This document shows positions 44,701-55,650 of a stretch of DNA of 64,000 nt, piece after piece. How positions within the stretch are numbered: position 1 is the stretch's first letter; each line of letters starts with the position of its first letter. The position numbers and the translations under genes are program-made. Origin of the DNA: Rhodamnia argentea (lineage: Eukaryota > Streptophyta > Magnoliopsida > Myrtales > Myrtaceae). The stretch is from positions 22,698,934 through 22,762,933 of the forward strand of contig NC_063151.1 of assembly GCF_020921035.1 (NCBI RefSeq). The letters run 5' to 3'. The notes beneath the pieces are model-generated. The model saw nothing but the letters and a program-made list of their open reading frames with translations, did no database searches and had not been told where the DNA came from.

Positions 44701-45390
44701 TAAAGACATCCCTGTGTTTCATATCATCCAAAATGAAAATATTTCCAATAACCTTATATGCATGTCCAAAACCACCTTCATCGGGCTTGCTTTTTGATCG
44801 AGAAACTATTTGTGGATTTGGCAAGTCTGATTAGATAAAATAGTATGATAAGATCAAAAAAGAAAATCCGACACAAAATACTAGGGTAAGTATTTCATGG
44901 TCACATTGAAAGAAATAAGTAACATAAGTAAAGCATCATTACTAATAAAGACTTGCATACATCCATACAAAGACTCGTTTGGAATAATCTCTTTATCAAG
45001 AGATCCATGAAGACTTCTTGTATTCATACATATCCTGGTCGGTATCATTTAAGTCTTATTTGGGATATATAAAAAGTATCAAAATTGACTTATAATCACA
45101 CCAATAAAATGAAATGAGGATTCATACTATTACAAAAAAAAATGAAGCACGTGGACCAAATTTGAACGTCCAACAATACAAGGAGAATGCAATTTTCACT
45201 TGGAAGTTTGTACAGTAAGACTCGCGTAACAATAGTTGGTGCTGTTTCAGCAATTTTCAATAAGTTCAAATGAAAATTTTTGATTTTGACCAAAAAAAAT
45301 AAAGTGAAATTTTTGATGGAATCATTCAAATTGTCATCGGAGAATAGTACAAGAACTACAATTTTATTCAAAGCGAATTCTCTGACAAAG

Positions 45391-45862
45391 TCTTTTTTTT
45401 TTTTTTTTTGAGTCGAAAAGCTGAGCAAAATGTCTGTTTGCATCAATTAAAAGCAAATCCAACACAGGCTTCGGGTTGGGATCAAGTTCCTTCTTGCGTT
45501 AGACAGCCAATCTGCCACCGAATTTGCGTCTCTGGAACAAAAGAAAATCTCGACAAAGTCGAGTTGGGCTACAAGTGATTTGCATTCCTCAGTCCCCGTC
45601 CGCGCCTTCCAAATCGCCCATAAAATTCCGGCAATCTCTTCGTTTGCGACCAGTTTATCTCTTGCGTGGAAAATTTCTGATACCCATTTGTCTATTCGTG
45701 TCACTGACGGATTCGAGACATGGAGTTTTACTCGAGGGTCACTCCATGCGGACGGCCGTTTATGGACACAGGAGCAGGGTGTGTTCAATTGACTCTGGCA
45801 TGAGATTTCCGACCGGGCATAATGGCTCAGGTAAGATTCGGCGCTTGCCGAGATTTTCTGTC
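45391..45862 (-). mobile_element. LINE 3' fragment with RNase H end
   Basis: The minus-strand frame contains ILWAIWKARTGTE and, further on, LDFVEIFFCSRDANSVADWL, the ending typical of plant LINEs with an RNase H domain (C-R-AN-AD-L). The tail is at the low-coordinate side: T(17) at about 45393-45409 next to GAGTCGAAAAG. GAATTCTC...CAAAGT occurs on both sides (about 45376 and 45863) and may be a worn target duplication. Only the last 150 codons or so are left. Confidence 0.6.
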
Positions 45863-46084
45863 GGAATTCTCCCGCAAAGTTGGAAGGATGAAAAATGCAG
45901 CTTTTCCTATTATGAATTTCGTACTTGTTTTTCCTAATGGGGCACGCGAGGAGCAAAGTGTACAGTGCCCTTTTGACCAATATATTTGCATAGTCCAACG
46001 TGACTGTTCTGCTCTTTCAAGTATACTTGAAGCAAAATCAAACCAAGCATCTCAGGGGCAGAGTCCAGACAGCTTTTACAGCAA

Positions 46085-49000
46085 ATGGAGGCGGCGCCGT
46101 TTGGCTCAGCGTTCACATCTAAATCGCTCTCACCACCATCTTCATCCTTTTCTACTTCACAATCTCTCCTTTACTTTCGCTTCAACGAAGCCCGCCTCAA
46201 GCTTAAATCACCCGGAACCTTCGCTGTTCGCGCCTCCTCTCGGGGAGGAGATTCTGGTGCGCACAAAACATCTCTCTCTGTGACTATATGTTTCTCGGTG
46301 TTTTATGCTTGTGTTGGTGTTGTTACAGTGGTGACTCTGCTTGATTATGGTGCTGGCAACGTCCGTAGCGTTCGGAATGCAATTCGCTATCTCGGCTTCG
46401 ACATTAAAGATGTAATCTTGTTGTCTTCTCTGGTTTGGTCTTTTCATTTGATGGAGATTGGGTACTTGCAGTGTTTCAAGTAGAGCGCCCCAACCGCAAT
46501 TACTTGGCGTAATGTGCTAGAATTAAAGTGAAACACATCATGAATGGCCCAAAGATTTAATCTTTATCATTCTCTTCAACCTTTTTTCCTGTGTAATGTT
46601 GGGTTGCGTCGTCAGGATTCTAGTCTGCTAAATTAGGGATCACGCGAGTGCTAAATTTGGGCTTTGGTGTTGACATAATCCTTATTCTGAGACTTGCTGT
46701 GTCTTGAAATTTCTTATCCTTCTTTCATGTATAGGTGCAAACTCCTGAAGATATTTTGGGTGCAAATCGCCTCATCTTCCCGGGCGTCGGAGCATTTGCT
46801 TCCGCCATGGATGTGTTGAATATGAAAGGGTATGCACCTACTTCCACTTTATCTCCTAATAGTTATACATTGAAGATTTGAAGGACCACCGTTCTTTTTT
46901 AGCATTTCGGAGGTATAGTTTAGGTAGCTTGTGTTCTTTGTGAGAGCATTTAAATATTAGAATGCACCATAATCACTACTCCAATCTATGAGTTTAATCT
47001 TTAAGATTGATCAGCAATGGTTCGCAAATTTTTTCTTTTATTTGACGTAACAGACATAGTAAACTTTCCATTTGAAAGACTGCTATCAAGATTATCTTGA
47101 CTATGGACCATTTCGTGTATTCTTTCTGGAGTTTTCTGTCTTAATTATTGTGCGAGTTGTGTGTGCGTGTGTCTTCCCAAATTTTACGCAATGAGTATTG
47201 AAGGTTAGCTTGTATTCATAAAATTACGTGACTCAGGTGTTAGGACCAGAGAACCTTTTAACATTGAGAAGTTCAATTCCAGGATGGCTGAAGCTCTCAG
47301 TACTTATATTATGGAAGATCGCCCCTTCCTAGGCATATGTCTTGGACTGCAACTACTCTTTGAGTCAAGCGAGGAGAATGGCCCAGGTCAGAATACTGTG
47401 CTTTTGTTATTTCTTTTCTCTTCCCTTATGTTTCAGATGGATTTTGTTCTTAGACAAATTATAGGGGATGGTAGTCTTGTCATTAATTGTAACGCTTTAG
47501 ATTTTAAGATTGAGAGCAGCATGGCTAAACACTAGAATTCAGTTTCATTCTTGAGTTGCATTGCATAAACCGTGATAACTAAAGAGCATACCAGTTCATA
47601 GTTCATGGAACAGAGGTGAATGGTGAGGATGAAAATCAAACAGCTGTGGCGAATGTCTCAGAGAAATAAATTGGCTTAGTTGAGTATAGATATGATTATT
47701 TAACTAGATCCGAAAGTTCATAAGTTTTAGTTCATGAGGTCATTGAAGCTGTCAGGTGTAAAGCTGCATGTTGGAGGAAGATTGCTATCTTTAAACTCTT
47801 TATTCTACCTTAAACACAAAGGATTTACCCCTAAGGTATTGAGCAGCGGTGTAGCATCACTTTCCATTCCCTGAGACAGAAGATCTTTCTACCTTGTGTA
47901 TTATTTTTATGGCATATTCAACGATATAATCTGTCAATACCCATCTTGATGATGGCTACTTTTACTACAGTCCGTGGTCTTGGAATAATCCCTGGAGTGG
48001 TTGGTTGCTTTGATGCTTCTAGTGGTTTGAGAGTACCTCACATTGGCTGGAATGCCTTGAAAGTTAAAGAAGGCTCTGAAATTTTGGATGATATTGGAAA
48101 TCATCATGTCTATTTCGTTCACTCCTACCGTGCCATACCAGTATGCTTCTCTTCATCTTCTGATTTTTTCTGTGGTGCATGTTGCTAATTTTAAAGGGTT
48201 ATTGCGTCAGATTGTCTTAACTTATTTCGCTTTCTCCATGTTTTGTTTTATGGTTTTGGTGGGTAGTCAGAAGACAACATGGATTGGGTTTCCTCTACTT
48301 GCAATTATGGAGACAATTTCATAGCCTCTGTAGGGAAGGGAAATGTGCATGCAGTGCAATTTCACCCAGAGAAAAGTGGAGGTAAATTGTAATTGGTCTT
48401 GAGTTGCTGCACTTTAATCTTTTAATTTATAGTGTCTGTATTTGCGATGAGGGAATGTCCTAAGCTGCAATCTTTCTCCTAGGAATGTGTAGGAAACTCA
48501 ATATTAGGATCTTTACCTTTCATTCATATTCTTGGACTAATTTATGTGCATGGACAGAACTGAATGGCTAATTTGTGAAATTCTCTTACTAAGCTATGCT
48601 GATGACTTATCCTTCCAGCACTAGCTTCATCCATCATGGTAGTTCTAACAGCAAATAGAAGATCTCCTTAATTTTCCATATCAAACCAGCATTGACAAAT
48701 TTAGTCTGCATGATGCAAAAATATGACATGGTAAAGGCAATCGCATGTGCACTTACCCTATTCCTTTGATATGGAATATTCAGATGTGGGTCTGACGGTA
48801 TTGAGAAGATTCTTGTCTCCAAAGTCACACAGAACGAAGGTACGCTTGTGCCTACGAAATCCGCTCATCTAATGTGTTGACCTTATCTGTCAAATTATCT
48901 AACAACTGAATAATTATGTGAAGACAGAAGCCTACAGAAGGGAATGCCTCAAAACTTGCAAAAAGGGTAACATTCTTTGACTTGTGGATTTCTGAATGGC

Positions 49001-52000
49001 TTTGCTTTTCCCTCTTTGAAATGACCGGTGAACTATGCAACTTGCTGTCGCCTTAGTTTGTTGCAAATTGTGTGGTTGTTGAGCATTGTATCTCTGTTAT
49101 GATTGTTTCTCTTATCTGGGTTAGTGACAACTTTTCTCAGGTAATCGCTTGTCTTGATGTGAGGGCGAATGACAAGGGAGATCTTGTCGTTACCAAAGGC
49201 GACCAATACGATGTAAGAGAGCGTACAGAAGAGAATGAGGTGTGAAAACTAATCAGCTCTCCTTTTCTGTTGATTGAAATACATATCACTTAAACGTAAG
49301 GGGGTAAATTCTTGCACAAAAATTACGAGGAGAAATAAACAAAGAAAAAAGAACCAACACATAAACAGAAGCCTAGTTCACCAAATAAAGAGTAGTATTC
49401 TCTATATTTCCATACAGACATCAAGGGTTACATTACACCTTCAAAGGGGGATACGGACTGCAAGGCAATTTGACATTCCTTATAATCTCCAGGGATTTTA
49501 GCAGAAAGTCTCACTTTGCTGAATTATACATGCATGGCACTTTTGAAGGAATTTTATGTGGTAGAAGGATCGCAGATTGCTACTTTTAGGCATTCATATT
49601 CCATTTTCTTACAGGTGAGGAACCTCGGCAAGCCTGTGGACCTTGCTGGGCAGTATTACAAGGATGGAGCAGATGAAGTATGATTTCTTAATTGACGATG
49701 CATTTTGATGCTTATAGTCCACTATTTGAGTAGTAATTCCTTTTGAATATTGGTGGCAGGTCAGTTTTCTGAATATAACTGGTTTCCGCGACTTCCCCCT
49801 GGGCGACTTACCAATGCTGCAGGTTCATTTCTTTGATATGACTCGCGGTTGCTGTATTCATATGGAATGCATGGCAGATTTCTTGTTTTCCCCCGTCTGA
49901 CACTGTCTTCTTTTTTTTTTTTTTTTTCACAATGGGCTTTAGGTATTGAGATACACATCGGAAAATGTTTTTGTACCACTAACCGTTGGAGGTGGAATTA
50001 GAGATTTCACAGATGCAAATGGCAGGTAGAGTAATATACACTTTTTAGTGTGTATCCATAACTATGCATGTATTCCCAATATTCTGAATTTTGGGCCCCT
50101 GGTCCAGGCATGTTTCAGTTTTACTGCAGTTAGAAAAATGTGACATTTTATATGACATATCAACGACTTCTCAGGTACTATTCCAGTCTAGAAGTGGCTT
50201 CAGAATATTTTAGATCTGGGGCGGATAAGGTTTCTATAGGCAGTGATGCGGTTTATGCTGCTGAAGAATACCTAAGAACAGGAGTATGTGACATTTTCTA
50301 AGTTTTTTGACCTCGAGCATTCTTGGTAGAGACTGATACATAAGCATGGTTCCTCCACTGATACTTTGTGGACCACCTTTCATAGATGAAGAGTGGAAAG
50401 AGCAGCTTAGAACAGATATCTAGAGTATATGGGAATCAGGTAATTGCTTTGCTTAATTACGACACGTAGTTGTGTTATTCTCAAAACGGATTTGTATTTG
50501 GCCTTGTTGTGCGTACAAATGATTGGGATCACTACTATGAACTCCAGGAGATTCTGTTTGTGGTCATATTTGTGATCAATACTTTGACTGATAAGTAGCC
50601 AGTATTGTAATTGAATTAACTAAGGATTACTCAAAGGTGCAGCGTTATGATCTCAGTATGTATTACTCATGAATATGGAAACACTCATGTCGATGGCATG
50701 TTTTGAAGTGCACTGGAAAGTCATTTGATAGAGCAACCAATGTTGAACTGATTGTACATTTTGCCTTTGACCTCGTGTTGGGTTTCGTTTTTTGTGTTGA
50801 ATCATCTGTAGATGTAAACTTATATAACAATAGATCAGTTAATCCCTACCAGCTTCTTTTATTTATTGGTTAGTTACTGCAGCAGCAGATTGTCAGCCAA
50901 TTACCATCATCTGTTAGAAGAGATTCTTAAAAATCTTCTTCTGCTTCCTTAGATTGTTTCAATACGATCAAATAGGATGGTCAGATGGTGGATTCTATTG
51001 TTGTCTACCACTAAGAGCCTGCCCTTTTGTCCCTTCTGTTATTTGAGTGTCGTTGCTAAACGGAGTACAAAAATTTGGCAGTTGACAGTTTATCGAGTGA
51101 TATAGCATTCGAGCATGTACACTAATGTATTTGAAGTAATTTTTTAACTGTTTCCTTTTGGCCAGGCAGTGGTAGTGAGCATAGATCCTCGTAGGATGTA
51201 CATCAATGGCCCTGAAGATGTGGAGTTCAGATCTACAAGGGTAACAAATCCAGGTATACGCCTACTTCATAATGCACCCTTTCAAGTTGACTTTTGAGTA
51301 TGCAAATCATTTGATTGCACGAAACCCTGTCCACTGTAATAAAGAAGATAATTCGCCTGATAGTTAATTAGGAGATCCTTCTCTGTCTTCGAGTCACCCG
51401 GAACCACCCAATAATGGAATTGTGTCGTCGTTGACTCTTTCGAGGTTGACCAAGATTTGATGAACTTTGTATTCCCCTACGCAGTAAGAAACGTTTGTGT
51501 TAATTGGTTCTCTGTCTGTGCATGTGGCTACCTTAGGGCTAGGGTAGTAGGAATGTTCGCCTCCATAATATGTTTGTTATTACTTCGATATAAATATCTT
51601 GGTCCTTCAATGTTGTCTTAGGTCCAAATGGAGAAGAATTTGCTTGGTACCAGTGTACGGTAAGCTTTTCTTTGCCTACTTTATTGTCACTTGTTAATAT
51701 TTAGCTATCTAGTTTGAAGTACATTTTTCTGTTTATTTTGGTCATCATATACTGAGCTAGAACGAATTGAAGATTAAGTTGGAAAATGTGTGCAATTTCA
51801 AAAGGCGAACATTAATGTAAGATGTGATGACCGAAACTGGCAAGAAAGTGATTGAAAACTGATTCTACTCAATATGGGCGAGCTCGGAACAGATGGAAAA
51901 TTAGAATTTCTTTGATATTTGTGAACGTCTTAAATAAGTGAAGGCAAGTATCCTGCCAAGGGTTAATAAGCATTGTGCAATCCTTCTAGTGATGTTTAAG

Positions 52001-52710
52001 GATGTTTGCTTAGTGTTATTCGCTCAATTGATAGCGAGTTTTGACTGTTTTCCCAAAGGTCAATGGAGGACGAGAAGGTCGGCCAATTGGAGCTTATGAG
52101 CTTGCAAAGGCTGTTGAAGAGTTGGGTGCTGGAGAGATATTGCTTAACTGCATTGATTGTGATGGTGAGAAGTCTGTGCTCTATTCGATGTGTTATTTAG
52201 ATCCGTTCAGAAGCTGGACTGATAAGCAGTAGAAGCGTTTCCTTGGTTATCGGTCTTATTTGCGAATTTGTATTCTGAGTCCTTTGCTTAGTTTCTGAGG
52301 CAACATTCTTTGTTTTGTTGTGCTCGTGATACCAATGGTCGATTTGCATCCTTCTCAGGTCAAGGAAAAGGATTCGATATCGATTTGGTGAAGCTGATTT
52401 CTGACGCTGTGAGCATCCCTGTGATAGCAAGTAGTGGCGCGGGCACTGTTGAGCACTTCTCGGAGGTGTTCGAGAAGACCAATGCATCCGCCGCGCTTGC
52501 TGCGGGAATATTCCACCGCAAGGAGGTAAACTCGCGAAACACGTTCCCCTTTTTATCCGGATTGAGAAGATAGTTTTTGAATTTCATGTGCATCTCGATT
52601 TGATCTTCTCTTTTTCGTGTCTTTTCTTTTCTTCGATGCTGTGATTGTAGGTGCCGATCCAGTATGTGAAGGAGCACTTGCTAGAGGAAGGCATAGAAGT
52701 AAGAATCTAG
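46085..52710 (+). CDS. HISN4: Imidazole glycerol phosphate synthase hisHF, plastid
   Basis: Nineteen exons joined by GT-AG introns give 587 residues: 46085-46256, 46329-46411, 46735-46829, 47283-47386, 47971-48140, 48267-48381, 48784-48839, 48928-48966, 49141-49239, 49615-49677, 49760-49822, 49943-50025, 50175-50283, 50386-50439, 51166-51253, 51622-51659, 52059-52164, 52359-52525, 52651-52710. All junction phases agree. The enzyme makes imidazole glycerol phosphate and AICAR from PRFAR using glutamine ammonia (histidine pathway, plastid stroma). Residues 1 to about 55 are the transit peptide. Glutaminase domain: GICLGLQ (Cys about 136) and QFHPEKS (His about 241, Glu about 243) complete the triad. 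Cyclase (HisF) domain starts about 275 with RVIACLDVR and includes [14 protein letters not shown] and ASSGAG. It ends GIEVRI like Arabidopsis At4g26900 (592 residues). Intron 1 (72 bp) is itself open in frame. It is complete and very likely functional. Confidence 0.96.
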
Positions 52711-53589
52711 AGGGAGAATCGCAGGCGGGGTGGCGAGTATTTTGCTCAGGCGTGGTCGGACAAAAAACCATTTAGAACATGTCTTATATTGCATCGTTAT
52801 TCATGTTCCTCGTTCAAGAGACGGATATGGTTAAGATGAATGGTTGATTGATTGCACTCTCGCATGACATGCAACGAACCAATTATTTTTCACGTCACCT
52901 TTTGCTTAGCTTATTCCCATTAACACTTAAAAAACTTAAAAACTCACAATTACCATTTACGTGATTAATCGTCGACGATAGAAGCTCTACAAGTTAAAGC
53001 TCCGAGAGCCAAAAAAAAGAAAAAAGAAGAAGGAAGCTCTAAATGAATCAGCTCAAGCCTCAAAGTTTCGCAATTACCATTTTCGTGATGTGATGACATA
53101 AGCTCTATACCATCGCTTATCAATGCTAGATCGAGGCATGCACACGAACGACTCCGCCAACATAATTTCATGCATGTTAACATGTGCAATCTGCCTAGAC
53201 GAAACATATGATTATTATGTAATGCATGTCTTGTATATTTGAATTGCCGTAAAAAGCTTATCTGAGACATAGGAATCAAACTTAAGGTGCAAGAGAAACC
53301 AAGGCACACAACTCTCCGGCCGCACTTGACTTGGGATAGACGGGTCAAGTGACGTCATCCGGGTTGGGTCCGGCTCTGAGCCGGGCCGACGTTGCGGTGA
53401 CGTCACATGGTATTATTGCTGGGGCTTGGCGGTGCGTCCGGCCTCCTCCGACAGTGATCCACCCACGGTTTTTCTCATCTCGACGAGTACTTTCCGAATA
53501 TGTGATCATATTTGAATTTTACCGAAAATAAAATATCGAAATATACCTAAATTGTGATTCAAGATATACAAATGTGTAGACTCTTATGC

Positions 53590-53855
53590 CACATGTAAGC
53601 TACAATTATTAACCTTAAGCAGCAACACAAGATTATCACGTTTAGATATGCAAATCATAGTAATAAAATAGAAGAATTTACAAATCTTGTTTCGGATTCA
53701 TTGTTCTTGATACGAAATTGTGATGAACGAATACTCTAGAGCTTCTCCTCTATAATCCTTTTAGATACCGGCTTCAATAAGACGGTCCGTCACGTGTTCG
53801 CTTTACGATGACTCTTTATCCGAGCCTATGTGAACATTATGATTTAGAGGAGAGA
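53590..53855 (+). repeat. Dispersed repeat, copy 2
   Basis: Matches 44436-44700 in the same orientation, sharing ATTAACCTTAAGC, GTTTAGATATGC and TTTACAAATCTTGTTTCGGA. Confidence 0.6.
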
Positions 53856-54175
53856 TTTGAGCTCTATTTATAGAGTTTGTAACTTATCCTCTTACTATAG
53901 ATAAAGTTTAACTCAGCTCACACTATCCAACCCCATATTAAGTTGAATTAGGAAACTTTATATCTTTTCTTTATTAGATCAATAATTAATTTAGCCCATA
54001 TCAAAAATGACTTCTACAAGATGAAGATATTTTACATGCTAATCATGGAAAACGATTTGTTTTCATATGACGGATAGTTCAGGAGAGTGATTTCCTTCTT
54101 GCCGAAAGAGAATGTTGTTCCCCCCACGATTAAAACTTGCTATTTCCTTTTCGACCTCTTAATTATTCTTACCTT

Positions 54176-54200
54176 TTCGACCAAAAAAAAAAAAAAACAC
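54176..54200 (+). mobile_element. Micro poly(A) insertion with perfect 14-bp target duplication
   Basis: TTCGACC, 15 A and CAC (25 bp in all) lie between two perfect copies of ATTATTCTTACCTT (54162-54175 and 54201-54214). This has the form of a target-primed reverse-transcription event that copied only a tail. Confidence 0.75.
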
Positions 54201-55427
54201 ATTATTCTTACCTTATTAAAGAAGGAAAAACCAATCGGAGCCAGTCTTGAAAGAAACGCAAGAAGAGCCGAGGAAGACAAAGATAGAGCCAGAAAAAGAG
54301 GGGGGGGCTCCACGTCACCGCGGGTGGGGTCCATCCGATTGAGATTCGGGGCTAGAGCAAAAATCGGAATCGGCCACCCCACGAGCGCGGGACCCACCGG
54401 AATCTGATACCTCTCTGTCAATCAATCCGTTGCCGACACCCAGACCAAACCCGCTGAGCTGTCCGGCTCAGGGCAATTAAGATTTCCGATTCCTCCGTGT
54501 CGTGTAGCTCCCACAGGCGACGTCGTTTCGACGTGGCGACTTCATTCGACATTCAATTTCTCCACGTCTCCATAGAAATCCGTAGCTTCTGAATCTGATA
54601 GATGACTCGGCATGAGCACGTGCGTCACGTGTCCTAAAATTCTTGCAAAAAGGAATGCAGTTGATTCGTATTTGGTTTAATTAGGCGAACTATAGAGATC
54701 CTAGCGAGAAGTTTTGACGGTCTTTCTTCGGAAGGAAAAATACCTCGAACGAGGTACGTCCGAACTCGAGAAAATATCCCAAGTCCAAGACTCGGAAGAG
54801 GGGGCTTCCGAATTTGGTTTCCAACCTTGTCACATTCATCATTTACATTATGCAACGGCCTACATCAATGTCCAATTCGAGAGGGAGAAGATATTTATTT
54901 TCATATGGATTTTGCTAAAAAGGACTTAGTTAACAATTTCCAAAAACCCAATTAAAAAAAGACGCATAAATCGTGAATGAATATATTCATCAGCCTACTT
55001 TGTATAATATTCTGTTAATTTTTAAGTAGCCGTTATTTCGTGAGATTGTTCTATGAATCTTCAGGTAATCGAATCGTCGTGCCCGTACCCATAAATCATC
55101 CGACTAAAATTGAAATTATGTACGTAAACGTTCATTTAAACTGTAAAACAGCAGGAGATAATTTTAAAGAATTAGATCTCATTTACTGCGACCAAGCCCA
55201 AATTAAACCAACCCAATTTATGCACGTGTGGGACCACCTCTTCGAACGGCATGTAGAATTGTTTGCAGGAGTCATCCCGAGTTCACGCGTATGGAACCTG
55301 CTGCGAAAGTTGGACGGTCCCTCGGGGCGGCGGCGGCGGGCGGGCGGGCGGCAACTGTCCGTTAAATGATCGGAGAAGGGCAAAAATGTGAATAAGCCAA
55401 ACTCGAAGGGCTTCAATTTTCCTGCCT

Positions 55428-55436
55428 CTATAAATG
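55428..55436 (+). promoter_or_regulatory. TATA box of serine decarboxylase gene
   Basis: CTATAAATG at 55428, followed by a CT-rich leader (TCTCTTCTCTCTCACATTTT), a common plant 5'-UTR composition. The start codon is about 215 bp downstream. Confidence 0.65.
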
Positions 55437-55650
55437 CGCGAGCAATCTCGGTTCTCTTCTCTCTCACATTTTCTCTCTCTTCAATTGGGAGCACCAGAGA
55501 GCAGAGACCAAGCTCGCGATTCCGCCGCTCACTCCCCCCATAAAATGTCTCCTCTCTGAACGATTCTTCCTTTTCCTCCCTCTCCTTTTGGCTTGCATTA
55601 TTCTCTCTGATCCTGATAGACGATCGCAGTGCCGTGCCTTGAAGTGGGAA

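Larger units (their letters stand above)
44023..46084. other. Intergenic region, lectin kinase to HISN4
   Basis: No host gene is recognised. It contains one copy of a dispersed repeat (about 44436-44700) and a 3' LINE fragment (about 45391-45862). The rest is AT-rich. Confidence 0.6.
52711..55420. other. Intergenic region, HISN4 to serine decarboxylase
   Basis: No gene is recognised. It contains the second copy of the dispersed repeat (53590-53855), a micro poly(A) insertion (54176-54200), and a GC-rich stretch (about 54290-54480) with GTGGGGTCCA and CCACGTC motifs. Several 60-130-codon frames look random. Confidence 0.6.

Noticed and set aside
45447-45998. 183-codon minus-strand frame taken as a host gene
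   Set aside because: Most of it is the RNase H end of a LINE. The first 45 codons are unrelated flank beyond the apparent insertion point.
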